A DNA stretch of 64,000 nucleotides, from assembly GCF_907164915.1 (NCBI RefSeq), contig NC_061869.1, positions 46,435,771 to 46,499,770 on the forward strand. Reading direction: 5' to 3'. Numbering within the stretch: the first letter of the stretch is position 1; every line of letters begins with the position of its first letter. The stretch is from Impatiens glandulifera. Lineage: Eukaryota; Streptophyta; Magnoliopsida; Ericales; Balsaminaceae. Made by a program: the position numbers and the translations under genes. Below, in pieces: positions 32,503 through 43,214 of this stretch. Below the pieces are notes generated by a model that saw only the letters and a program-made list of their open reading frames with translations, was not told the origin of the DNA and ran no database searches.

Positions 32503-35305
32503 ATGGGTCGCGAATCCGTGCTCTTCAAACACATTATCCAGGTCGACTTCGAGGAAGTTCGAGCGAACGGTTCGGCGGAGGCACAGCGGGTATTAACCCA
32601 GATCTCCGAATCCGGTCTCGAGCACTTTCTGAACGGACCATTTGTTTTATATCAGGATGCGGTCAACGAATTCTTTCAAACCACCATCTTCACCGAAGGA
32701 ACAATCATCGCGACCATCTGCGGACAACAGCTTAAACTGACGAAGGAGTCGGTTGCTGAGATACTGCATCTGCCATCCGAGGGGAGTGACTTCTCGGTAG
32801 CCACGGACGAGGAAACTTTTCAGGAGGCTTGCCGGGATCTCTCGGATACAGAGGTTCCTATCGCGGTATCCGGTAAAAAGACATATCTTAAACCGGAATA
32901 TAGACCGATGTGCGATCTCTTCACAAAATCGGTCCAGGCGCGAGGAGGCAACTTTGACAACCTCACCCGGGTAAAAATAGAGATGATTGCCGGTTTGGTA
33001 ACGACATCAACATCAACTGGGCGAAGGTGGTTTTCACGAACTTATGTGAGATGGTGGATCTGACATCCAATCGGTCATGGGGATACGCCATCCCACTTGG
33101 TAAAATAATGTGTCACTTCAACATCAACACCGACCTTGGTGTTCTCCTCGCCCCCAGCAAAGTTCTAAAATCTTATCAATTCATTAAACCGGAAGACAAG
33201 CAAGGCAAAAAGAAGGCCTCCGGTTCTACAAGTGGCCGAAAGAAGATGGCAGTTAGTAAGAAAGCGGCTCCAGTTAAAGAAAAGTCCGGAAGCAAGAGGG
33301 AGAAGCAAACGACTGGATCGGCTAATCCGCGGTCCGACACCCCCAACGATGAAAATTCGGCATCAAGCTCTAACCGAACCATTTCACAACAACTCAGAGA
33401 AGATCAGATCGGGAAAGGGAAAGGACCAATAGTCGACGACCAATCGGTCCGAAATGATGATGTTGATGCCGCCTCGGACAGACTTCAGGAGGATGAAGAA
33501 TCCGCGGATGAACACACCCGGCAAACGGCCGAGGATCTTGTAAGCAGAATCATGGACGAGATTCATGAGCAGACTCACACGGCATCCGACGTCTACTATC
33601 AATGGGCCTTGCACCGGCATCAAATATTCTACAAAAACATGTTACCGGATCTCACTAGTGATTAGAAATTCGAAAATCTAGTTGAGATGGAGGAGGAGGT
33701 AGTCAGCCTCACAAAGGCTCGGAGCGTCATGACCGCCCTAGGACGAAGTAGGATGGTCGAACCGCATGCTCGGTTACTGGGGCTCATCGAACACATCCGT
33801 CGTCTCCGAGAAAAGCATATTCCAGGGACACCGGACTCTCAACTTGAGCTCCTGGTGTTAGACTTGCTAGCGGTCAAGGAGAGGGCACTGACCGAGGAGA
33901 TGGCACGGCTTGAAGCAGAGCCTGGGCACCGGGAGACGTCGAACTTCTCAGATCACCACCTGAGGATGATGGCGGTCAGAATCCGACCGATAATGAGCAT
34001 TCCTCTCCTCCCCCGGAATAGGATATAAACACCACCGAACTTAGGACGGGTACACCGCTCACCAACCAGCGAGTCTCTGTTCAAACCGGGGACTTTGTAC
34101 CAACTATAACGGAAGAGAGGGTAAAGGCCCTCATCGAGGAATTTGTCAATGACGCCATTCGTCCGTGGCAAAATAAGATCAAAGAAACGACGGCTAAATC
34201 AATCGAGATGGCTGAGACGACAAATAAAGATCTAAAAACCGCGGTCGACCGGATCGCGTCCGTTGAAGAAAATTACGGCAATACAGATCAGTTGTACAGC
34301 GGTCATCTTGATAGAACTAAGACATTAGAGGAGACAACCGCGAAGCTGGTGACCGACCTCGCTTCTGTCAGCCAAAAGGTCGGTATGATGGAACAATCTC
34401 AGGTAACAACCGTTGAAATGCTGAATAAGGTTGATGAGGACCTAGCTCAATCCGGTGCCCAAGCCGGCTCTACACTTGAAAGGGTGGTAACGCTTGAAGA
34501 AAAGCATGTCAGGATCGAAGCCGAACTAAAGGCGGTCACCGAACAGGTGGCGAAGCTAATAGAGGCAAAGTTGGCTGCCGATAAGGCACTTGAGGAGGCA
34601 AATGCTCTCGCGGCCCAGAAGCTTCAAGATGCCCTAAACGAGCAGGCTCGGATTCAGAAGGAAACGGTACTAGTAGATGCGGACCTGGCCGGACATATAC
34701 AAACAATAGAGAACAGTGCACCGGCCATAGAAATTCAACAAAATAAAGATGTTATTCGGCTACTCGTCCAACAGGAAACATACAATGAGTTCGCCGAGGC
34801 TCACAAGAAATCTAAGGCGGTTGCTTCCCCTTCCGTTCCAGTTACACGAAAAATGAATGCTTCTTCAAAGAAGGCGGCAATCACGCCATTATTGGACAGA
34901 GTTACTGACTCGGTCATCGACCCTCCAAGCAACCCAGTCTTGCAGGGAATTGAAGTCCTCAAAGAAGAAGAAGTACCGCTAGCCAAAAGACCGCGAGCTC
35001 TTGACGTAGCTCCAATTAGATCGGTCGCTCTGCCGGTTTCTCCCTTCACCGGCACTTCAGGCGGTCAAGGATCCTCATCCAAACCGGTTCCAGCGGTCAG
35101 GGGAAGGGCTACTAATGAACTACTAGAAAAATTGTGCCGCCCAGATCGAAGAAATAGGGGCTTTATTTACTTTATTCACTTATGTTTACTTCGGTTTTAT
35201 ATATATAAAGTATCTTACCTTAGTATATTTCATATATATATCGGCTATTTTTTTGGAAACCGGCATACATTTGCAATCTTACATGGTTTTGAATATTTTA
35301 AGTAA
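32503..35305 (+). pseudogene. extra ORF of the Copia element, copy 3, near full length (~900 codons)
   Basis: It starts MGRESVLFKHIIQVDFEEV. The N-terminal domain (about residues 1-230) shows 'GLEHFLNGPFVLYQDAVNEF', 'KLTKESVAEILHLPSEG' and, after a frameshift near 33000, 'INWAKVVFTNLCEMV'. A basic Lys/Ser-rich linker with 'GKKKASGSTSGRKK' follows (33200-33320), then acidic sequence. A TAG at 33663 and a frameshift near 33930 come next; a further TAG at about 34019 looks like CAG to TAG. The C-terminal part (34070-35130) is a long heptad-like coiled coil ('VTLEEKHVRIEAELKAVTEQ') ending in a Ser/Pro-rich tail with 'LAKRPRA', a possible nuclear signal. No membrane segment is seen. The region is clearly more GC-rich than its surroundings. 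Function unknown; the coiled coil suggests self-association. Confidence 0.8.
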
Positions 35306-35335
35306 AATAATCAAAAAGGGAGAAATTGATAAGAT
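35264..35335 (+). repeat. first copy of a duplicated polypurine-tract block
   Basis: A block with 'catacatttgcaa', 'ggttttgaatattttaagta' and 'aaaaagggagaaattg' recurs 177 bp downstream. Only the downstream copy is followed by the LTR start. Confidence 0.85.
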
Positions 35336-35440
35336 AAGATATAAAATTTTTCAAAATTTTTCTCAAAATTTTCCAAAATTATTTCGAAAAATTCTCCTAA
35401 GTCAGTTTCTGAAAATCCGGCCAAATAAACTCTTAAAAAC

Positions 35441-35509
35441 AACCGGCCTACATTTGCATTCGAACATGATTTTGAATATTTTAAGTAAAATAATCAAAAA
35501 GGGAGAAAT
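35441..35509 (+). promoter_or_regulatory. second copy of the block with the active polypurine tract
   Basis: AAAAAGGGAGAAAT ends directly before TGTTAG at 35510, the position expected for the primer of plus-strand DNA synthesis. Confidence 0.85.
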
Positions 35510-35957
35510 TGTTAGATAAAATTAGATCGATTAAATAGAACTTAACAAAAACAAAATTCTTGTGCAGGAACAGGTAAAGAATTCAACCGGTTAAGTTACT
35601 CAACCGGTTAAGAAACTCAACCGGTCAAGCAACCCAACCGACCAAAAACCTGACGGAATAAGAAGACAAGACCGGTCAAATTAGAAGGCCAAAATTATTG
35701 AACATTCGGTCAATCTGAAGTTATGGAAAAACCGGAAGCCATCTGGTTAACATGAACAACCGACTAGTACAAATAGATACTTCGAGTATCTGTTGAGGAT
35801 GATATCGAATGGACAGATTTTAGTATTGCCATATTCATACAAGTCTGAAGACAGTATGCAGGCTGCAGAAGATCGTCCGACAAGATCTTTCCACTCCAGG
35901 ATAAATCAGAGGCGCAATCCTCCAGGCACAGGCAATTGTCCAACCGACAGTTGCCAT
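35510..35957 (+). mobile_element. truncated 3' LTR of the SIRE-like Copia element
   Basis: It starts TGTTAGATAAAATTAGATCG right after the polypurine tract and matches, in order, the reverse complement of 37845-37340 (shared 'gaacttaac', 'caaccggt', 'tgtccaaccgacagttgcc'). Only about the first 448 bases of the ~1276-bp LTR remain. The break falls just after 'gttgccata', where an inverted gag begins. Confidence 0.88.
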
Positions 35958-36568
35958 ATTGAGTAAAAGACAAACCTAGCCGGTTTGACCGCCAAGTCCA
36001 TCATCACCATCGTCTTTATATCCCATGCACTAGGAAGGGATATTAGAGCTTTGATAATTGTTTCCTTGTTGTCGTACTTCATTCCGAGAATTGACAGGTC
36101 ATTTACCACATCTTAGAATCGGTCACTGAACTCCTTCATAGTTTCACCTTGCCTCATCTTGATGTTTTCAAACTTCTGAGTAGCCACCATTATCTTATTT
36201 TCTTTAGTTCTTTCATTTCCTTCATGAAGTTGAATCACCGTTTCCCATGCCTCCTTTGCAGTTTTACAATCTCTGGCCTTACAGAAGGTATTTCTATCCA
36301 AAGCCTTGAAGATGTGATTCCTGCAGTGGTTATCCAGATTGTTTCTCCTTTTATCTTCGGCTGTCTAATCATTTCTGTCTTTCTCAATCTTGATCGGTCC
36401 TTCAGACAGAATGAATTTCATCTCATCATCCATAGTGATCAGGTGTAAGTGCATGCATATTTTCCAGTTAGCGAAATCGTCTCCTTCTAGCATCGGAGGT
36501 TTCTCGCCAAATTCATGCTTGCTTGCTTTGTGTTGCTTGAGTATTGAAACTGACTGCTCTGATACCAA
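35958..36568 (-). pseudogene. Copia gag N-terminal part, inverted and truncated
   Basis: Read on the minus strand after the primer site: 'KPPMLEGDDFANWKICMHLH' (the DUF4219-type start with xxNWK), a TAG where Trp is expected, 'KTAKEAWETVIQLHEGNERT', 'MRQGETMKEFSDRF', a TAA, then 'LPSAWDIKTMVMM'. This is the UBN2/gag core of Copia capsid proteins. About 200 codons remain and the frame is cut at 35958 by the plus-strand LTR fragment. The zinc knuckle, protease and integrase are absent. The family is that of the flanking LTRs, so it could be the missing 5' end of the element at 28.5-35.9 kb, flipped. Confidence 0.85.
36556..36567 (-). promoter_or_regulatory. primer-binding site for initiator Met tRNA
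   Basis: TGGTATCAGAGC on the minus strand, complementary to the 3' end of initiator tRNA-Met, two bases after the LTR end. Confidence 0.92.
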
Positions 36569-36569
36569 T

Positions 36570-37845
36570 TATTAGGATCTAGATCATCGATGGCGGACCA
36601 GGGTCCAGCCGGGTAGTACTATCTGACAACACTCAACGGTTGGCACTAATCCGGTTAGGAATTAACACCGGTTTCAATACTGCACAAACTGTCACAAACC
36701 CTTGAACCGAGTTTAAGTGCGGAAGTGGTTTGTTTCATGTTGAAGCAACACACACACAGGATGAATAGAGATGCGATTTGGAGAATGTAGGTTAGGAATT
36801 AGTGAAGCGGTTGGAGTAGTAGGAATAGGTTAGAATATGGAACCGGTTAGAAGGTAAAGATTCGGTAAGAGTATAGGACCGGAAGAAGGTAAAGTACGAG
36901 ATAGGTTTTTATGGATGTTCGGAGATAAAACTCCTACGTCACCCCTTCTTCTCAAACCACGAGAAGGATATTCACTAAAGAATACACAAACACAATACAC
37001 AATCGAGTCTTATTGACTGCTCGATAATTACTCTTACAATTCTCACAGAAATTGTAATACAAACACACTCAAGCTTTGAATCTTTAGAGAGATAAACACT
37101 TTGTAACTTGTTCTTGCTCTTTCTTAGCACTTGTTCACTTGTTTTCTCAAAGACTTGTTTCTCACACTAGTTGTCACCCCTTCTTCAGCTTCCTCAGCTT
37201 CTCCTTTTATAGGTGAAAATGTGCCAACGGTCACATTTCTTCAACGGATAGCTTCAGAGGTTCAGCATAGCATTGAATGCGGTTTAGACTTCCGAGGCAT
37301 GGAGCAGACCGGCTGAATTAGTCTTTGCTTGATTATGGCAACTGTCGGTTGGACAGTTGCCTGCACCTGGGAGATTGCTCCTTTGACTTGTACCAAAATA
37401 GTAACTGTTTCTTCAGGCAATCTTCTGCAGCCTGCAGCATATCATCAGACTTGTACCAAAATAGTAATGTTACAGTCTGATCCTTTGATGTCATCTTCTA
37501 CATATACCCGAAGTGTCTGTTTGCACCAATTTACAAACTATTCTCTATTTGATATTTTTGACTTCTTTCTTTAAGTAGTCTTCTCGTTGAATATTGCATT
37601 CTAACTTGACAGGTTAGCCGGTTGTGCAATTCAACCGGACTACTTTCGGTTCTGGATTTTGTCTCTTCTGGCCGGTTTGAGATCTTTGTCGTTCAGGTTG
37701 TTCATCTGTTCAATATGGATAACTTTAGTTTGTTCATATGTTTCTTCAAACCGGTTTGATTACTTGACCGGTTGAAAATCCTGACCGTTCCTGCACAATA
37801 GGTTTGTTTTGTTAAGTTTTATTAACCGGTCAATTTTATCTAACA
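36570..37845 (-). mobile_element. 5' LTR of the inverted SIRE-like Copia segment
   Basis: On the minus strand it runs from TGTTAG (37845) to CTAATA (36570), the last being a one-base variant of the expected CTAACA, and is followed by the Met primer site. Length 1276 bp. The block 'gacgtaggagttttatctcc' and 'gaacatccataaaa' (rc of about 36915-36945) is shared with the solo LTR at 3530-5302. Many 'aaccgg' words give it a typical look shared with the 28-36 kb element. Confidence 0.9.
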
Positions 37846-38119
37846 ACAGCCATAATAAATTTACCTACATAAACTTGACACTACAATTAACTTTGTCATC
37901 AATAAAAGAATTTAGTATCAAGATCAACTCATTTAAGCAGCCATAAACAGTAACACAAATTCTCTGTGTTGACCACAATCTTAAGTAAAACGTAAATATT
38001 TGTAATGCGATAAAGCTCCTTAATCCACTTTATAAAAAAATATCAGGAGATTAAAGATGCTATTAACAGTTCTCTAATCTCTTATTAGCACAAAGTTTTC
38101 ATCAATTTGAATTACTGCA
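37846..38119. other. intergenic, nothing recognised
   Basis: AT-rich flank beyond the LTR. Confidence 0.5.
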
Positions 38120-38803
38120 TTGCTTGATAATAAGTTGAGTGAAGCTTCATGTGTTTTATCACCAGAGACAAATGGAGTTCGCTCTTATTCTAATAAAGCA
38201 TGCATACCTTATATGGAGGCACAAGCAAATACGAATATCTCTGTCCCTTTTCTGGTTTCAGTTTATCCTTTAGAGACTGAAGGTGATCTAGATACTCTAA
38301 CTGTTAGAGTGCCTGGATGTGTTGATTGGACACCTGAAAAAAAGGACCATATTGATGTTAGTGAAACTGTCACTGATGTTGTAGGAGTTAATTGTACTGA
38401 TCCCAGGGCTTTTTTCTATATTATTAGAGTAATATTTTTCCATTAGCACAGCCAATTTGCTGGACGGGAATGGGAAAACAGAATCTCACATGAATCTTGT
38501 TTCTAATCTAGCTAAAACTGATTGTGACCGTGTAGGACCAAGTCCAGAAGGGGACACTTTACTGCTCCAGAATAATCTCATTCAAGGACCCACAGTAACT
38601 GCATCAACTAGCAATCTAAACATTAGTCCTATTAAGAAACCACATAGGAAGAAGGAAACTGAGGATACCAAAATTGATTTGTTGAAGTCAACCTGCTATG
38701 ATTTCAGTCTGACTGTACATAGCCTTTTACATCAAGAAGAGGAGAAATCCAGTTGTAGGGACAATGATGATGGGCATGGTAGAAACAAAAACCTGCACAA
38801 CTA
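38120..38803 (+). other. coding-like sequence, unidentified, possibly a gene fragment
   Basis: Two open stretches lie almost end to end: 38120-38446 ('VPFLVSVYPLETEGDLDTLT', 'VRVPGCVDWTPEKK', 'VVGVNCTDPRAFFY') and 38457-38803 ('LLQNNLIQGPTVTASTS', 'SPIKKPHRKKETEDTKIDLL'). Amino-acid composition and codon use look like a nuclear plant protein, more than chance frames in the AT-rich surroundings. I cannot place it in a family. It may be an exon series of a host gene or a captured fragment. Confidence 0.35.
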
Positions 38804-39205
38804 GAATTTCAAAAAAAATGTATATTTCAATCATCCTAAACCAAATCATCATATGATATATAATTAAATCATCCAGTACACAATGTCAAACACCATTCCA
38901 ACAGTACATCAAATCCAAACGGTCAAACTAACATGATTTTTCAGCAGAAAGCAAAAACGAATTTCAGCAAGTGATTACCTCTTCTTTTTTAACTCAAACC
39001 TTGATTAATCACAAACTACTATAATATTTATCTCCACCAAACATCACAAAAAAAATCTAAAGAAGAATTTAAATGAAGTTAATAAATCAGCAAGTTTCAT
39101 AAACAGGAGGGAATACACTATAAACAAATTACCAGCCTATTTGAAATCAAGATTCAATCCTACATTTAAATGTTGTTGATTCATACATTCACTTACTTAG
39201 ATTAA
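38804..39205. other. intergenic, nothing recognised
   Basis: AT-rich, no repeat or coding signal. Confidence 0.5.
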
Positions 39206-39345
39206 AGATAGATATAGTCGTCGACGAAGGCCTGAAACCCAGATAGCTATAGTCATCGTCGGAGGCCTGAAATCCAGATAGCTATAGTCGTCGTTGGAGG
39301 CCTGAAACCCAGATAGCTATAGTCGTCGTCGGAGGTCTGAAATGG
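39206..39345. repeat. 35-bp tandem repeat, about 4 copies
   Basis: The words 'agatagctata' and 'gtcgtcggaggcctgaaa' repeat with an exact 35-bp period (39206, 39241, 39276, 39311). Confidence 0.92.
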
Positions 39346-39569
39346 GTTTCAGGATTAGAGATGGTTATAGAGTTTTCAATGTATATTCGTCGTCGGAAGT
39401 CTGAATAGATTTGTCTTAGGTGGAGGAGGGAACCATACTTACCAAACCAGAGTTCCAGATTGATTCTTTGGGCGGCGGACGAAGAGAACCAGAATACTAG
39501 ACGGGTTCTTTCGGCGTCGGACGAATGGAACCAAAGGAGACGGCCAAAATGTAGAAGAGGGAAGTAGAT

Positions 39570-39740
39570 CTGTAAATTATTTGTTGGTTCGGTTCTGGAC
39601 TCGGTTTATTCATTGGGTATCCGAACCGATCGGTTCTGGACCCTATTTTGACCCGGAACCGAAAATCAAAGAAATTACCCGAACCGATCAGTTCGGTTCC
39701 TTCGGGTACCCGAACCGTATGTTCCATTTTGCCATGCCTA
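39570..39740 (-). mobile_element. hAT-like element terminus, GGTTCGG-rich
   Basis: The tract alternates 'cggttc' and 'gaaccg' in both directions and ends 'attttgccatgccta'. Its reverse complement TAGGCATGGCAAAAT resembles hAT ends (TAGGG-TGGCAAAA). The partner end and target duplication were not found. The truncated Copia pol begins directly after it. Confidence 0.4.
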
Positions 39741-39746
39741 GTTTTA

Positions 39747-41684
39747 GACTTTTCTTTAGAGGATCAAGAAATCACCAAAGTGATTGACCTGACACCTCAA
39801 GAAAGTTTAGTCATTCCGACTCCCATATAGTTTCAAGATACAATTGAGGAACTCGTTCAAATTGAACGGGAACACCAAGTTGTAGCTGAAGAACAAACTC
39901 AAAAACATATTGTTCAAGAGCCAACGTTATTACGTAGATCCACTAGAGAACGGAGAAATGCCATTCTGAATGATTATGTGACATTTCTTCAAGAAAATGA
40001 GGACAGTGGTGGCATGACTGAGGATGATTCTATCAACTTTTGTCATGCCATAAAGGGTCATAATTCGGATAAATGGATCAAAGCAATGCGTGATGAGTAT
40101 AAATCAATGCAAGGCAATAAGGTTTGGGAACTTGTCCTATTGCTAGAAGGTGCAAAACCCGTAGGTTGTAAATGGATTTTTAAAACCAAACGGGATGCTA
40201 ATGGTAATGTGGAGAGGTATAAAGCACGTCTTATAGCTAAAGGATATACTCAGAAAAAGGGAATTGACTATAAAGAGACTTTCTCTCCGGTTTCTTCGAA
40301 AGACTCTTTTAGGACAATCATGGCTCTAGTGGCACATTTTGATTTGGAGCTTCATCAGATGGATGTAAAGACAGCATTTCTGAATGGTGACATTGATGAA
40401 ACAATCTATATGGTACAACCTGAAAGTTTTGAGGTCGATGACCCGAAACAAATGGTTTGTAAATTAAGAAAATCTATCTATGGACTAAAATAAGCGTCTC
40501 GCCAGTGGTATCACAAATTTCATCCAATAATTCTTTCATACGGTTTTGAAATGAATGTAGTTGAAGATTGTGTTTATCAAAAGTTTAGTGGGAGTAAATT
40601 AATTTTTTTGGTTTTGTATGTGGATGACATTCTGCTTGCCACAACCGATATGAGCTTCTTGCACGAAACTAAGAAATTTCTTTCGAATAACTTTGAAATG
40701 AAAGATCTTGGTGAAGCATCTTTTGTATTAGGGATCCAAATATAATGTGAAAGATCTCAGTATATTCTTGGGTTATCTCAAAGGAGCTATATCGATAAAG
40801 TGCTTGAACGATTTGGCATGCAGAGTTGCAAACCAGGAAATACCCCAATTGGAAAAGGAGACAAATTCAGTTTAAATTAATGTCCAAAATCAAGTTTAGA
40901 AATCCAGGAAATACAAAAGATTCCATATGCTTCTGCAGTTGGAAGTCTTATGTATGCACAAGTATGTACGCGTCCGGATATTGCGTTCATAGTTAGTGTG
41001 TTAGGCAGATATCTCAATAATCCTGGAATGGATCACTGGAAAGCAGCTAAAAGGGTGATGAGATACCTAAAGAAAACAAAGGATTATATTCTCACATATA
41101 TGAGGTCAGACAAATTGGAGATCGTTGGGTATTCTGACTCCGATTTTGCGGGTTGCCCAGACAGTAGGAGATCTACATCTGGCTGCGTTTATACATTGGC
41201 TGGAGGAGCCATTTCTTGGCGTAGTGCCAAACAGACACTTGTTACCAGCTCTACTATGGAGGCTGAATTTGTGGCATGTTTTGAAGCATCACATCAGGGA
41301 ATTTGGTTAAAGAATTTTATCACAAGGCTGCGCATTATTCCGGGGGTCGAAAGACCTATTAAGATTTTTTGTGACAATAATTCAATTGTTTTGTATTCCA
41401 ATAACAATAAGAGCTCATCGAAGTCAAAGCATATTGACATTAAGTTCCTACGTGTGAAAGAAATGGTACAAAGTGGTCAGATTTACATCGAGCATTTAGG
41501 AACAAAATCTATGTTAGCAGACCCCCTAACTAAAGGTGTAACACCTATGGTATTTTATGGGCATATTGCACGTATGGGTGTGTTACAATTTAAGGAAGCT
41601 TTATTATTGTGGGATAGTATGCTACAATTATTTTTTTTGTCAATTGCGCGATGTTTTCTAAAGCACTTTTCTGATCAGAAATAA
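39747..41684 (+). pseudogene. Copia pol: RT and RNase H, 5'-truncated, broken
   Basis: It opens in the linker before RT ('LLRRSTRERRNAILNDYV'), then the RT: 'KPVGCKWIFKTKRDANGNVE', 'YKARLIAKGYTQ', 'LHQMDVKTAFLNGDI', 'KSIYGLK' then TAA (40491) where Gln is usual, 'LVLYVDDILLAT', 'KDLGEASFVLGIQI' then TAA (40743), and a third TAA at about 40879. RNase H follows: 'YSDSDFAGC', 'RRSTSGCVYTLAGGAISWRS', 'STMEAEFVA', 'CDNNSIVLY', 'SKHIDIKFLRVKE', 'MLADPLTKG'. Integrase, protease, gag and 5' LTR are missing; the 5' break is next to a hAT-like end at 39740. The RT wording is that of a Tnt1/TAR-type Copia group different from the elements at 28 kb and 53 kb. Confidence 0.92.
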
Positions 41685-42006
41685 AGTTTTTTTTTTTGAC
41701 ACTTTTGTACATTATATTCAAAGATAACGATCTCATCAAGTTTGGATAAGAGAAAATTGACATATTCAGGTCACATTAATGTGATTTTCTCTCTACATGT
41801 TTCATAATTGATCTATGTCATTTGATTGCAGTAGTATCAGTGATTATTGTTAGTTTAGCCATAAATATGACGAATGCTTCTTTAGTCTTATGTTGCTATG
41901 ATTGATGGACCAGATTGTTATAAGCCCTTTATTTTTATTGACTGATAAATTGAGCTCTTGAAGAATAATGTGATCATTCGGATACATATTAAATCCAGTG
42001 GGAGAT

Positions 42007-42482
42007 TGTTGGATTTTGGATTTAAATGTAAATGTAGAACATATTATTAGATTAAAGTTATGGGCTTAATGATTATGAAATGAATAATTGTAGATACCCG
42101 TTTAGTATTTGTTTATTTGGTGACGTGACAAAAACAAGTATTAATAATATGGTGGGCCTTCTTATATTGTGGGCTTTAACAATATATGGGCATCAACTAG
42201 GGTTAGGTTCCTGAGACAAATATTATTTAAGAAACAGGAGAGGGAGATTCAAAGAAGAACTCTCATGCCTTCTCTCTCTCATCTCCTCAGTTTTCTTGTC
42301 CTTTGATTTCCCCCATCAATATAAGAGGAGAACGGATAATACTTAGTCTTGGAAGACCTAGCCGTTCCTTTTAAGAACAGATCAATCCGAATCTACAATG
42401 GAATCATCTTCAGGTACGCTTCCGCTGCGTTATAATTATAGTCTATATTCATGATTAGGATACTGATAAAAATTTTCCATCA
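42007..42482 (+). mobile_element. 3' LTR of the 5'-truncated Copia element
   Basis: CCAGTGGGAGAT (polypurine tract, 41996-42006) is followed by TGTTGGATTTTGG, the LTR start. The right end is taken at 'ttttccatca' (42482), after which a sequence shared with 58 kb begins; the end is less certain than the start. A 'ctctcatgccttctctctctc' leader-like tract is inside. Confidence 0.75.
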
Positions 42483-43214
42483 GTTCCTTGCACGGAACCC
42501 CTTGGAAAAGAAGCGGAAAAGTACAAAATCCTAAGAGATAAAATATCCATTTCATAAATGTTTATTCAGAACTTGACATAAACTTGAATGTGCTTAGTTG
42601 TTTTTGAGACTTTGCTTTTGCAAGTTGATGTTGAAACATATAGAAAAAAACTTGCAAATGATGATTTACAATCCACTATATTTGCAAGTTGATGTTCAAA
42701 ATTTCTTTCTTTTCATCATTCAATAGTGATTTATGAATCCTTTCCTGCTCATCATTAGTATCTTTATCGCGGGTATTGACTTAACTACTATTGAGGGTCA
42801 AAGTTAGATACAGTATCCCAGGATTTAGGTGCTTATCAATATTGATTTGCAGATAAATTTTGTAATATCTCTTCTTTCCAGTAGTACCAACCTCATTTGA
42901 AAAACTTATAATTTTTACTTGTGCATCTGGATTTAGAACAAAATTAACCAATAAATTTCTAAAAAAATATTCTAGCAGATGATTGAGACAAAGAATGATA
43001 CTACCCTTAATTGTATGGGCATGAAATAGATTTACATAGAGAGTGAGGTTATATCCCCCATTCTTATTACTCTTTTGTGGAAGAAGTTAAATGAGTTCTT
43101 GTCTGATGTGAATAGGTCCATGTACGTATTATGATTATGTTCATTAAACAACTTGGGTCATGAGATTGATAAATGTTCCAAGTTTAATCAAGGAATTCTT
43201 TTATGTTAAAGAGT
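42483..43214. other. noncoding stretch with a dispersed inverted repeat and possible gene-fragment remnants
   Basis: 42490-42680 matches 58215-58040 in inverse orientation (shared 'ttccttgcac', 'acaaaatcctaa', 'agttgatgttgaaacatata', 'gatgatttaca'). On the minus strand at about 42780-42690, 'DTNDEQERIHKSLL' looks coding-like. This could be a further decayed exon of the NAA25-like fragment or of another gene. Confidence 0.45.

Noticed and set aside
34801..35055. Minus-strand ORF within extra gene copy 3
   Set aside because: Overlaps the plus-strand coiled-coil/tail frame, which has paralogous and compositional support; the minus frame has none.
30135..35305. Calling the extra ORFs retroviral-type envelope genes
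   Set aside because: No signal peptide, membrane span or cleavage site was seen. Position after pol is the only similarity, so they are described as uncharacterised.
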